DNA of 64,000 bases from Pyxicephalus adspersus (Eukaryota > Chordata > Amphibia > Anura > Pyxicephalidae). The notes beneath the pieces were generated by a model. It made no database searches and was not told the origin of the DNA. It saw only the letters and a list, made by a program, of their open reading frames with translations. This document shows positions 51,166-63,783 of this stretch, piece by piece. Each line of letters starts with the position of its first letter. The stretch's first letter is position 1. The stretch is taken from positions 48,147,015 to 48,211,014 of the forward strand of contig NC_092862.1 in NCBI RefSeq assembly GCF_032062135.1, written 5' to 3'. The position numbers were made by a program, and so were the translations under genes.

Positions 51166-51434
51166 AATCTCTGCATAACGTTTTACATTACCTTTTGAGA
51201 CCTTGATAGTTCAGTTCACACTAAACTGAATTAATCAAAGGACTCCTCCTTTTTCCTTACTGGTCAGATTACTTCACATGGAGTTTCAGTCAAGTACAGA
51301 AAGCCTGTAAGTTCGGGGGAAGTTAAGTCATAATTCTACTTTAACATATGTTTCAGATATTTTGTCCATCCCTTGTTTATCCAGTTAAGAAAATGGAATT
51401 GTGAGAATAAAACAAATCTCCAGTTATGGGATTA

Positions 51435-51530
51435 ATATTATTATTATATATTATTATTATCCAGTATTTATAAAGCGCCAACATATTACTTTACAAAATC
51501 CATACTAAATTCACTAGCTGTCCCTCATGC
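51435..51530 (-). mobile_element. LINE-like 3' tail, reverse orientation
   Basis: ATTATTATTATCCAGTATTT followed by ATAAAGCGCCAACATATTAC is the reverse complement of the 50681 tail. It continues into CACTAGCTGTCCCTCATGC, which parallels the copy at 19948. Confidence 0.7.
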
Positions 51531-51607
51531 TAATGAATAGATCATTCAAGCAATATAAAGCAAGTGAGCTAGAGGGGAATGGAATTGCTCATAGAAAACT
51601 TCTATTA

Positions 51608-51608
<1 letters not shown>

Positions 51609-51687
<79 letters not shown>
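51609..51687. repeat. (CT)n(TA)n microsatellite
   Basis: About 16 CT units with one break are followed by about 24 TA units. An antisense open frame reading Tyr-Ile and Arg-Glu repeats comes solely from this. Confidence 0.95.
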
Positions 51688-51690
<3 letters not shown>

Positions 51691-54600
51691 CAAATAGCAA
51701 TCAGGTTCATACTATTCTGGGAAAACAAAAGGAAGAATATGCTATAGGCAAAAGTAACATGTGTTCCTACCGTTGAAGACATGATTTATTACAAGCCATG
51801 GCCTTTGTGGTTAGTACAATAAGAGCTTAGAACCCCAGATAATTACATGCTGGAGGCTTGGGACTTATACTTTTATCCCCCAAAGTTTTTCTTTTCTGCC
51901 ATCTCTTATTTGAACTAGAAAGATGAACTTTCTAATAAAAATCAGTCAAGTTTCTTTTTTAGATTTTTTTTTCTTTTTGCAAGCTCTGCTCTTAGGCACA
52001 GTTTTCCGTACACAAAGAAAACACTTTAATTTTCTGATTACACCTATGTGTCCTAAGGCTGTCGAAAAAAGTGAAAGTATTTTGCTGCAGTACAATGTAA
52101 TAGCATTGAAATGAAAACAGATATGTCTCCTGATAATTGCATTGAGGGCTGCTTCACATCTCATACCAAAGCTATCAGTCTTTAAATCTGCCTAATGATT
52201 TAAATTGATTTTTGAGCTTCATTTTCTTTTCAGCGCCCAGCAGCCGCTGTTTAATATCCTTTTTACAGATCGTCTTTCGGTAGCATTCTTAGAAAACATC
52301 CCAACATAGTGGTAGTGAGTGGGTTAATGATAAGACGCACTTACATTTGCAAAGACTGACAAGGGCAGTCCAAGTCATTTTTGTCACTCCTCATATCTTC
52401 ACAGAACAGCTTAGTTTTACACAGGGTTGGTCATAAGGCCTCTTTGCAGCTGCCACCTGTGGTAGAATTTTCCCCATCAGGGGCCGGTATAACTGTCATT
52501 GCTTGTCATTATCTGAAACTTCCTTGACAAGCTACGCATTGCTTACTGTTCCTGACAAATCCAGCAAGGGACCTTTGTCGTACCACTGGCACCTACACAC
52601 ATTACCACACCTGGCATTTAGCTAGGTGCCTTTGAAGATCTGACTTGACACCCCTCAGTTCCTTGGAATCCGTTTTATTACTGTAGGTTTTGTTTCATTA
52701 ATATATAATTTTATACATTATTATAAAATGCAAATGTCCTTTGTCTTGTAATGTGAATTCATCCGCCAGAAACCATGCAGGGCATCCTCTCTAGCTCCCA
52801 TCAGAGACTTTTGAGCTGGTAATTTAAGCTAATGATTTCCAAACAACTCAATAGGCTGTGAATGTTTATTTAAAAAGAAAAAACTTAAATGAAGCTCCAC
52901 AGGCATTTACAAATATTATTAGTTTGTCCTGCACTGCACTGATAAGAAGGGGATAAAATGATTTCATTCATACTAGAGTTCTATATTGAAGAGTAAACAC
53001 ATTAGTTAAATCTTATGAATGAAAAGCTGAAAGCGGTATTGATCTTTGGCTTGCCATTTATTTACCCTATTCTTTTTCTTAAGTCAGCTCCTGGTTCTTA
53101 TTCTCCCTTTTGTGTTGTGCTCTATCTTCTGTAACAAATTGGAGAGAGAAAAATCAACACAGATGGGATTCTTTTTACACATTTCTATCATTTTCTACCC
53201 ATTCACTTCATATTATGAGAAAATTGCTTGACTAGTGACAAGAGTAGACAGAGAAAAAATAGCAAGTGTCTGCCCTGGACCATTCCGTTAAAGGTTAATA
53301 CTATCCTTTGGGTGGAGATGAGAGATAAATTCCAGTATATTACCTGAAGATGACCATACAGGGGCCGATTATGGCAAAAGATCAGATATTCGTTTTTGAA
53401 ATGATCACTGGGCTTATATGAGAGACCTTGTTTTACTTGAGCAGTTCTCCTGCCAAATGCCATTTTTTAACACACAGAACTTTTTAGCAAGCTGGCTAAG
53501 TATTTTTTCTTTCTTGGATTAGTCTAGCCATACATGCAGTGTCAAACTGTGTCTACAGATTTTACAAATATATTACATGATTAAATGTTGAGAGGAATAT
53601 ATCTCACAAAAGTGATATATTACACCTGTAGCTTGTCATGTATTTATTGAAAACTGCACAATGCTTGGCCAATTTTTGTTGTTGGGGTCCATCATTTAGG
53701 TAAACCAAGGTTTTACTTCTGAGATTCTTAAAATTCAAGACACCAAAAAGCTAAAAACTTTTTATACCAATGGTGAAACTGTTTTACTCCCTACAAAAGC
53801 ATAGAGTAACTGTATTTTTTGGGAGTAAAATAGAAACCAGGAGTTGTGGCTTCAGAGAACAAGGCAGTGTGAGATTAGGAAAATGTTGCTCATCAAGAAC
53901 TATGACATATAAATGTTCACAGCAGCTTTTTGCTTAGCAGATCATAACAAGTAATGACTGTGTAGGCTCTTCGCAATTACAAAATAATGGAACTGTATTG
54001 TGATATCACCATATCAAATCACTGTGTTGTACCATGCTATTGGTTACGATAACAAGGAATTATAAGCAGTAATAGGTAGTAGGCTTTTCAAGAAACTTCT
54101 TGGACTGTGCTAAAAATGTATAGTGGATTCTATGTAAAGTATATCCAAGATTCCTAATTCCGAAAGCCTAAAGGTTTTGGAAGGAGTAGGAAATGATTAA
54201 AACCCCTGTCATGTGTGTGTTAACAGTTGTAAATTATTTGAATGATGCAGGTTTTACATGAACAAAATAATATACCCCATATTTCTTTTTAGCAGAGAAA
54301 AGGGACACCTTCTAACACAAAACATGCCAGTCACACACTTGACATGCCCCTATTTGAGGGAGTATATGCCAAAAACAACTGTTTAAACCCATACGTTTAT
54401 CACCAATATATAATAGATGCAATAATATAGGGTTTGGATGAAAGTTTTGGTGTACTATAATACTTTTGTTAGTTAAATAGTACATTTTGTATAAATGTCC
54501 ATACATAGGAGTAAAACTAAAAAAGGAAGAAGTATAGAGGGATTTAGTCCTAAAAGAGGTACAGTCCCTACACCTACGACAGAAATCAAAAACAAATTTT

Positions 54601-55949
54601 GTGACTTAAATGATGCTCATAAAATGCAGTGGTTTACATATAACAATTTTATGATATTGTGGCAATAAGAAATCCGATTTTAAAATACTAAAAATAATAC
54701 AAACATATGAAAGTGTACAATTTTCAACTTTGCATTAGTTTGAAAAATGTCCCATATTAACCTTATCACAGGGCCATGAAAACATAAACTGGTGTAGGTG
54801 TTGATTCTGCATCCTTTATGATTCATTTCACATTGATAAACATTTTAATTTAAACCAAGCTCTTTTACTGTAACAGACTTTAGGCCAGCAATAACATATA
54901 CAAGCAATCTGTAAACTGTTTATTTCTTTTAAAATAACCTTTTATCAACATATGCACTTACATCTGCCTGTCTATTTTAGAAGTATTCAAGCAGGGTCCA
55001 AGAATGAAAACTTACATTTGTATTTCTATTTTTGACATCATTAGTCAACCACAACATATTAAACATATTTTTTGCTATTTTTTGTTTTGTTGGAACAGGA
55101 GGTGTGACAACCATACGTGCCACTCTTCAACTTGTTTCACTTACTTGCTCCAATGCAACGACTTCGTAGCTTTGGTTTACTAAGCCAGAACTAGTATATG
55201 AAAATGTAAATCAGCGACAGGCTACTTCCATCCTAATCCTAACTTTATCATTAGTTAGGCTGCAATTTTTCTTCTCTGGGGATCCAAAGGGAAACGGTAT
55301 GCGTCACTGTGCTGAGTACACAGATGCCTTCTCATGATGGACATCTCAAGCATTTTGTTTTTGCTTTGATGAAACGGGCTGCTGTTGTTGTTACAGCTTT
55401 AACCTAGATTTGTTGACAGGAAACTTTCATCCATAACCTACTTTAATGAAAGTATGAAATATTACAGAGACGTGAGCACCTAAAGAGCAACCATTTTAAG
55501 ATTTTTCTCAAGCTGTAGAAAAATAGAAAAACTGTGACATTGGTAGATAGAATTTATCAGTGAAGGCTGGAGTAGACTGTCATCTACGTCAGTATACTTT
55601 TCTCAGCAGCAGTTACTGGGTTGGCATATTCAAGACTATTCTTTAGTATGCATGCATTTTAAATTATCTCCTAATTTATCAAGAAAACAAATTTGAGAAG
55701 AAATTACCATCTGTAATCACAGTGGTAGCCCAGTGATTCACAGAGGATTTTAAGTCAATATATGTGCTAAGGGATGACATTATCATAATAAATAAATCCA
55801 ATGCAAAAGATGCAAAATAGTTTTAAAGGGAAATCTAAATGCCTCTAGGTCAGTTTTATTAGACATCTTGTTATAGGTCTCTTTATAAACTTGTTTTTAC
55901 GTGTTTGTTAATATACTTCATTATTTAGCAAATACTGGATTTACCACTG

Positions 55950-56102
55950 GGCCTGAAATATTAAAGTTTTCCAAGGCTGAAGAAGATATACTTTCATTAG
56001 TGAAGCTGGGTGATCCAGCAAATCTGGAATAGATCTAATCCAGGACTGAAAACATTTGCTAAAAAATAGCAAATGACTGTTAATAAATCCATTCCAGGTT
56101 CT
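55950..56102. mobile_element. Palindromic MITE, copy D (right arm lost)
   Basis: It starts GGGCCTGAAATATTAAAG and continues GGCTGAAGAAGATATACTTT, AGTGAAGCTGGGTGATCCAG and AAAACATTTGCTAAAAAATA. It stops after ATTCCAGGTT, where the right arm should continue. It is the mirror of copy C, which keeps only the right part. Confidence 0.8.
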
Positions 56103-57197
56103 GTAATTTCAGAAGAGGAAATCTGGAAACTGTGGATGTACCATATTTTAGGAACAGTAACAATAATAATCTATGTCACAAGACTCTAATATACATTGTA
56201 TGCTAACTCGACAGGATTTAGGAATTTGAATTGGAGTCACACAGTGGAATAGTTGAAATGTGCCCATATAACTAACCCTTAGACAGTAATTATCCTTTTG
56301 TACATAAATCCTAATCATTTTATTTTGCGTGTTTGCATGTTGAAAGTTTGATAGATGTATTAATTTATATCAACTGGTAAGGTAGGAAATTTCAGAAGAG
56401 TTTTGTTCCTTTCCTTATTTCCATACATATAAAGAAGAATATGAATATCTTAATACTTGAGTAGAACTAAAGATATTCATCCTTCCAATCTGCAGTTTAG
56501 ATTTAACAAAACTTGGAAGTCAACAGTTGGCAGCCGCAATCTCCAGACATCTCTGTTCTGACTCTTTTGTGTCCCTGATTCTCCTGCAGCTGCTTCCTGT
56601 TTTTTCTTTGAACATATTTATGTGAACAGTTTCAATACATCAAGCACACAAAAACTAAAATATACGTGTTAATAAACAGGCAGCCATACTGAATATTTAT
56701 ATAGCATTTCTCTACAAATTTGCATTATTAACGAGGTTTAGCTGAATACTAAAAATGCTTTAAAAATAAGATTGTTTCTTGTGTCTGTAATCCCTCAAAT
56801 TCTTGTATTTGCTTCCTTTCACTTTTTAATGATTGCCTATTTTTGGTTGTTTTTTAGTCCACGTTTTTTTTCTTTCAATATAAAAAAATCTCTAAATATC
56901 ATGGGGTGTTTGGAATGATCCATATCATCTACAGCCAAGTGTTTTTCCACAAAGAATACGATGAATCAGTGACTACCAGGTTATCTCCGACTTAAGATTT
57001 GTAACAGTTTAATTAGGAAAATTTGATTATAAGGACACTGTACAAACTTGTTACTTATGTTGAGTGCTCTCCTTGAAAATCAATGAACTTGCTCTTAACA
57101 TAGGATTGACAGGGTCACTTTTCATTAAAGCTTTGCAAATTGGGTAGTTTAAAAGAAATTACCATTCATTTTCCATTTTTTCCCCATGTTCTTCTAG

Positions 57198-57314
57198 GTG
57201 AAGTGTTGTAAATACTGGCCAGATGACACAGAGATATATAAAGACATTAAAGTGACGTTAATTGAAACAGAGCTACTCGCTGAATATGTAATAAGAACAT
57301 TTGCAGTGGAAAAA
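57198..57314 (+). CDS. PTPRM: PTPRM exon: D1 core, [14 protein letters not shown]
   Basis: The acceptor CTTCTAG ends at 57197 and the donor GTAAGT starts at 57315. The exon is 117 nt, exactly 39 codons, phase 0 at both ends. It starts [20 protein letters not shown] and ends [11 protein letters not shown]. The KC-KYWPDD motif is common to D1 of R2B phosphatases; the Cys pair and [17 protein letters not shown] match PTPRM best in recall. Being symmetric, this exon could be skipped without a frameshift, but loss would destroy the D1 fold. Confidence 0.95.
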
Positions 57315-60300
57315 GTAAGTGTTTTTGTTAAATTGTGTACTGGAATTATTCTTGTAGGAGGTGTAGGGAAAGAATTGTTATAGACAAACACTGTCAAAAA
57401 CTGTTTTGTAGAAATGTTAGAAAGGTAAATTGTATTCTGCCTGTTTAAATCTCTTATGGGCTCTATTGTGGAAATATCTTTATTTGAACCTTTATATCCT
57501 TCCAATAACTAAAGCTATTTAAAAGCCAACATTTAAAGTCATACTCATATGATTAATTACATGTGTCTTCCTAACGAGTGATTAACAGATAAACAACAAA
57601 AGAGTCACTTTAGTTATGAATTTTTAGGAGAGAGGGAAACACAAAGTGCTCTATTTCTAAAACAGGGAATCTGACATTCCCACAAATATTTCCTGGTGGG
57701 CAGTCAGGGAACCCTGTGTGACACCATTGCCTAAAAAAATACATATTTGTTGCAACAATGTAGTTACCCAGAGCAGACCCTCTGGGAGTCAGTTGTAGAC
57801 AGCACTGTGCTCCTGAAGTCTTTTACCTATGAAAGGGTAGCAAGGAGGTACTCACTTTGCACTTTATTCCCTTTCTGCTTTTTTAGTAATATTCCCTAGA
57901 GTTTTCCTTTAATGCTACAATTTAATACTCTAGAACCTGCCACAATAAATAATTATCTTCAAGGTCCACAGACTAAACATTTTTCATAGCTCCTTGCTGC
58001 TTTTTTTCACTATAGGGCCTGATATTTATATAGAAATGATCCACAAATACCTGAACAGGCTATTTTTAACGTGCTTGTCGACATCACTCTTACATGAACA
58101 TTGGCGTTTTTGAGCAGCTTCTTTTGTGATTGGCAAAAGTATTTTAAAGCAGAAAAAGTCTTTTTTGATAAATAAATAGTTTTCTGATTGTAAAAGCATC
58201 ATCAACATTTTTCTTAATACCAAATGCTTTTTTTTTAGTTGGATGAATCTTTTTTTCGTTTGCCATGACCATTATCTAGATTTTTCACTTCTCATGATTT
58301 GATTTACAAAGCCACCATTTCTATAAATTGTTTCAATCTAAAGTTAAAGCTGAACTGCAAGCAAACAGCAGCATACACAAAATAAATACATACATTACCT
58401 GCTAAAAAAATTGTAGTTCTGTTCATCCAGTTCTGAGATATACAAACCTCATCACACAGTTCTGTCTGACATGACTTTCTTTGTTGCATTCTTCCAAGTC
58501 TGTTAGAATAAAATGAGAAGCGTCAGGCTGATGAGCGTATTTCCCTACCATCAGTGTTATCTCCTCCTATAAGCATATCCCGGTTATTACATGAGCACTG
58601 CAGCACAACGGGCTGAGTCTTTTTTTTACTAATTCCTCTCTCTGTCCTTAAACTGCTTCCATTAAAATGACTGTGTCACTTCCCTAAAAATTACAAAAAC
58701 TAGCCCCTTAGTAATGGAATACTGTAATTATCTACCTGCAAGTCTGAACATTTATGTCTCCCAGCATTGCAGCAAAGTCTTCAGCTTTCAACACTTCTCG
58801 TTGTGTAGAATATCTGTGTCTTCTACCTCTTAGGGCAGGATCAAACCTGTACTGAGATTAGGCATTCCTAGGTGGCTTCCAGTGGTTAGCATCAGGTCTG
58901 TTGCTTTGTTAAAGCACTGTATATTTTATAACTAGTGCTGCTGCAGGTTTGACAGCGGGCAGCAAGGAGCAGTACTAAACCACACACGGCCTCCCGCCAT
59001 TATTCTCTATGGGGCTGCCGTGCTGCATGTAGAGGTTAGCTGGCATGAGGAACCACAACCTTATTGCCAGTCTGAAAATAAACCTACTTTGGTCTCTTTC
59101 TGCAGGGCTCCAGAGTGATATAATAGGAGGTAGAGGCAACCAGAGTATGCAGCTTACAGACATTAGACACTTCTCGAAGTGTCAAATGCTGAAGACTTTG
59201 GCAGAAGGCTGCACCACTGGAAGACAGAGGTGTTTAGACATGCAACCCTACTTAGAGTTATTTACAATGTTCTATCACAGGTTGCTCTTCTCTGGATTCT
59301 TTGTGGGAATTTACAGTAATTAAAAAAAAAACAATTGTATTGATGTACCATAAAATACAAAACTGCATTATTTGTATCTTTTATATCTGCCTGGAGTTTA
59401 ACTTTACAATGGAAAAAGTCAGTATTTCAGACCACCCAGCACTCCCGTACTCTTACCTCTTTATTTTTTATTTTTTTTATTTTCATGTTAGTGTGCATTC
59501 AGCATGAGCTTAAATTCAAAGCACTATCCAAGCTTTGTGAAGTTTGCAAATTGCACTGAATAGCATATGTCTGCGTTGATGAGAAAAGTGTGAAGACCTC
59601 CAGTTGGAGATGCTTCTTATTAAATCTCATGTAGACTCGATTCATCTGCTGAACAGATGGAGTTCCATTCAATCCCATTAGAAATGGTAGCACTGTATTA
59701 AAATGTCTTATTTATTGAGATTTATGATCGTTGCTAGAATATTATCTCTCTGGCAGAGTGTAAGAAATTACTAGAACTGGGGTGAATTTAGTTTATATCT
59801 AAAATATGTTTCTGTTTTTAGATGGAACATAGTTTTATTTCTTTTCCGGGTGATTTATCTCTCTCAAAAATTTAACATGTTAGAACCTACAGAATATGAA
59901 AATATTTTATTGTCATTAAACAATACCATATTATAATGATAGTGTTGGAGACCACATGTGCTGAATAACAAGTCAAAGTAAAGTTTAGGTTTAATTACAA
60001 CCATAATACATGTTTTTTAAATGTGCAAGACATCTGACTTAGCCTTTTTTTTAAGTTTAAGTTTTAAATAAAGTCAGTAAGGCGTAGAACATTCTGTTTT
60101 TTTAAGTGTTCTGTGGGCCTCTGTTATAGGGATCTCCATTTGCTTTCCCAATGACCAGACATAAGTTAGGAAAAATCTCTGTTACAAATTATCCATCACA
60201 TCCTGTCTGGTGAAACAGCCGTCAACGTGACAGTAAATGAGAGAAAATCTCACTAATGGAGCTCTGGATAGCAGTAAAAATCAATGTTGATTCTAAGTGT

Positions 60301-61441
60301 ATGGCTGAGCATACACGTCAAGAAAAACTGATCTGCATTTTTGTTCAGAGAGGAAAGTGCAATGCCCATTCTTCTTCTGTTCAGTGGTAGACATCTATGA
60401 AAGCTGTATTAGGTGAAAAGGTATTAACATGTAAATCCATATACTTACTTGCATGCTTTATGTATTTAAGGAAATGTTGGCACATTTACATCATTTTGAC
60501 AAGCACATTACCATTTAGTTCTCATGCTAGCTGAAATGCCACCTTTAATGTATACACAGGAGCCTGTATGCATTGTGGTTAAGAATTTGAAGGCACAATG
60601 TAGGTCATATAAGGTGATAAATTATTGGTATGGCCTCTGGTTACAATTAAGGCACTAGAAATACATTTTAGGTTTGAAAACAGAAAACAGAGCTGACAAA
60701 TTTTATTGATAATTATGCTTGATGAATCCAAAAGTAATTCCCAAACTCAAAGCATGCATTGGACCGGTCAGGCAAGGTATGCATTCAGTGTAAATCTGTA
60801 ATATGAATGTATTTAATATAAGTAGAAGATGAAGATATTACTGTCTTTATTGAGCTTATTGGCTCAGAAATCATACCCACTAAACATAAAAACACTAATA
60901 AGAATCCTACAAATAGCAATACTTTTCTGCTGATGTAGGTCCAGCAATCACTCTGGAGGCTCAAATTGCTAGAGTCAATTTTCTAGCATAAGACAGACTA
61001 TTAAAAACAAATCCGATGAATAAGGTTGAAAGGTCTTTTTTTTCTATTCCGTATGGAAATAACAGTATATACAATCTATTTAATATGATTAGTATAAAGT
61101 ATATATATAGTATAAAGTATATATACCAGTATATAAAATAATTAGTAAATACATTCTCCTCTATGTATAGCAACAGATTAGAACATGTACCTGAACCGCC
61201 CTGCTGCAACAGCCTAAAGGCCAGTGAGCCAATAAACAATTTAATAATTCTGGACAAGCAGCAAATTCCTTCTAAAGCAGGCCCCCCATCCAATGCATAG
61301 CCAATGACTCCAATCGCTGCTCCCTGTTACTGTTCCCAAAAATAATAACTGTTTGTTGTTAGAATCACCTAAATATCATATTTGCTACAGAGATGTTTTT
61401 TTCCAAACTCTAATTTTTTTTTCATTGTGTCTACTGAACAG
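57315..61441. other. PTPRM intron (4.1 kb)
   Basis: A phase-0 intron. A block around 58345-58810 begins TTAAAGCTGAACT and may be a repeat. The stretch 58830-59050 (GGGCAGGATCAAACCTGTAC and TGCAGGTTTGACAGCGGGCA) has the look of another frog repeat, but its ends were not found. A short (TATATAGTATAAAG)-like tandem lies near 61090-61140. No further exon is seen. Confidence 0.7.
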
Positions 61442-61596
61442 AGGGGCGTACATGAAATACGGGAAATTCGCCAGTTTCACTTCACAGGTTGGCCAGACCA
61501 TGGTGTACCGTACCATGCAACAGGACTTCTAGGGTTTGTACGGCAAGTTAAAGCAAAGAGTCCACCCAATGCTGGCCCACTGGTTGTACACTGCAG
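61442..61596 (+). CDS. PTPRM: PTPRM exon: D1 WPD loop and catalytic cysteine
   Basis: The acceptor CTACTGAACAG ends at 61441 and the donor GTAAGC starts at 61597. The exon is 155 nt, phase 0 in and phase 2 out. It encodes [20 protein letters not shown], then [20 protein letters not shown], then [11 protein letters not shown] plus two bases of Ser. It holds the WPD loop (61490-61498, general-acid Asp at 61496-61498) and the nucleophilic cysteine of the P-loop (61592-61594). The [10 protein letters not shown] signature is divided between this exon and the next. All residues needed for chemistry are present, so D1 is predicted active. Confidence 0.96.
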
Positions 61597-63169
61597 GTAA
61601 GCTACGTTATCCTTATGTGTAGTATTAAGGGGATGCAAAATGGTATAGAGAAATAGAAATAAATAATACAGTGGTACCTCAGTATAAGTCTGCTATGGCA
61701 TAAGTCCAGCTTGGTCCTGTTTGGACACAATTGGCAAAATTTTGCTTGGTATAAGACGTTGTTTGGAAGAAGACTTGTATGCTAGAACTTGTATGGGTCA
61801 CAATGATTCATAACACAGCACGCTACCCTTATGTACCTCTCTTGAGACAAAGCCACGACTGCCCTTGAGCGTCAGTACGCCAGTTGCTACCATTCAGTGA
61901 ACAACCCGCGCTATAACTCTCTGTGAATTACATAAATCTCCTCCCTTCTCAGCACCATCCTAGTAGGCACTCAACTCCTCTCAGTAAGGTAAAGTGAGGT
62001 TACATTTTCATTTATTTCATCTAAGTACTTTTGTACTTATGTACTTAAGTATTAAGCAGTGTTTAAATTATTTTATATAACCCCATCAATGAATAATATA
62101 CCTATAACTATTGGATTTTTTTATGGGAATGGATTAATCATTTTCCTTTTATTTCTTATAGGAAAAAATTGTTTGGTATAAGTCCAAGGATCTGGAATGG
62201 ATTAAGGACTTATACCAAGGTACCACTGTATTTAACTTAAGACATTGAAGTTAGGAAATTGCATTTCCCCAAAAACATTAATATGTTATGACCTTTGAAA
62301 ACCTGATGTGACTAAGATTTACTTTTAAATGGCAACTACACATCATTTGTTATTTCCGTGTCCATAGCAGCTACATTTTTGTTAGTATTAACCCTACTTT
62401 CTGGCAACTCCTGTTATAGTCTGCAAACCTATGTTCCAGTCCCATGCATTTATCAAAGTTGTGGAACACGGAAAGTTGCTCTTACTGAAATGTTTAGGTT
62501 TTAGTTGCAGTCAAATACAAACATTACCAACCTAATTACTAATTAGCTCCAAATCAGAGCAAAGAGACACACAGAAAACTCATGTACATAACCCAACAAA
62601 AAATGTCCTATCTGGCCGTGTGTATTTTCCATTAGTGAATATTTTAGAAAATGTATAGGGTGAGCCAACTGTCTTTTCATTGATTTTAAGGATGTACATG
62701 TGGGTTGCATGCATGTTCATGTTAGGAATATGAAAAGGAAGGAGTAGAGCACATGTTGATGTCCCGGCTTTATCTTATATAGGAGGACAGAAGACAAGAT
62801 TTCTTTAATGTTTCTCAACACTTTCTTCCCCAACATTTGTCAGGCTGGACTCTTAGCAGCTATATACAGACCTGAGATCATCATCTTATGCCTGGGAAGT
62901 CTTTTGTTTTCTTCCTTACAGTACAAATAAAGCTGCGATAAAGAAAACAAGGCATTGACAGATGTCAAGCGTTACTCTTATCATGTATGATATGTAAACT
63001 TTGCTAGATGGGTAATACAATGAAGGTAAAATGATTTTAGATGCCGAGGGTTACAGAACATCTCCTTTATAAAACAGTGTTATTTTGTAATACAAGAAAA
63101 GTAGGCATATTCATGATAGTCTAACTGATTTGCAATTAAAGTAATAATGAATTTATGTTATTATTTCAG
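61597..63169. other. PTPRM intron (1.6 kb)
   Basis: A phase-2 intron that splits the Ser codon of the PTP signature. A third of it is the pogo-like MITE at 61669-62228, starting only 72 bases after the donor. The remainder shows nothing recognisable. Confidence 0.85.
61669..62228. mobile_element. pogo/Tigger-like non-autonomous element
   Basis: The left end is CAGTGGTACCTCAGTATAAG. The right end, CTTATACCAAGGTACCACTG, is its reverse complement apart from two positions, and TA flanks both sides (61667-61668, 62229-62230). CAGTGGTACCT ends are typical of pogo/Tigger members of the Tc1/mariner superfamily. The internal 500 bp has no transposase frame. TATAAGTCC-type words are repeated inside near both ends. 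Confidence 0.8.
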
Positions 63170-63305
63170 TGCTGGAGCTGGCAGAACAGGCTGCTTTATT
63201 GTCATAGACATCATGTTGGATATGGCAGAAAGAGAAGGAGTTGTAGATATTTACAACTGTGTAAGGGAACTTCGCTCTCGTAGAGTGAATATGGTTCAAA
63301 CAGAG
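63170..63305 (+). CDS. PTPRM: PTPRM exon: D1 P-loop and Q-loop
   Basis: The acceptor TTATTTCAG ends at 63169. The donor GTAATT at 63306 is weaker than the others. The exon is 136 nt, phase 2 in and phase 0 out. The first T completes the Ser codon, followed by [20 protein letters not shown], then [20 protein letters not shown] and MVQTE. AGAGRTG is the phosphate-binding loop with the catalytic Arg. The Gln of VQTE (63297-63299) is the Q-loop residue that positions water in the second catalytic step. The short EQYVFIHDAILEA-type end of D1 expected next is not in the remaining 695 bases. Confidence 0.95.
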
Positions 63306-63723
63306 GTAATTACACAAGAAAACTGAAAACTTGCTTTTTGTGAATAACCATACAATGCTCAAACATCAGCCATGTACTTATTAACAGTATAGGAAGGCTG
63401 GACTGTAAAAAAAAATAAAAAACTGGAGCAAAGAGAATGTTGGAGGTGTTTGGCATTACAACAAATTGTATTTTATTGTTTAACATCTAATCATTTTTGT
63501 AAGGTCAAGGCTCCACTGTGTTTAAAATATAAACACATTTATAAAAAAGTAGGAGGTGTTTACTGCAACCTACATGTCATTTGTATAATGGTAACTAAGA
63601 GCAAAAATGTCCATTTATTATTATTTATTATTACAAAAGGTGCACTACATGACCATTGTTTACTGAATAGGGGGGTACATTCACCATAATGCTTTCCAAT
63701 ATATCTAATCTAATATAATATGT

Positions 63724-63783
<60 letters not shown>

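Larger units (their letters stand above)
50516..57197. other. PTPRM intron (6.7 kb)
   Basis: A phase-0 intron. It has a foldback element just after the donor (50614-51165) with a LINE tail nested in it, another LINE tail (51435-51530), a CT/TA microsatellite (51609-51687) and a truncated palindromic MITE (55950-56102). The segments 51900-55900 and 56150-57190 show no element that I recognise. Confidence 0.8.

Noticed and set aside
51546..51782. 78-codon frame rich in Tyr-Ile and Arg-Glu repeats
   Set aside because: Translation of the CT/TA microsatellite.
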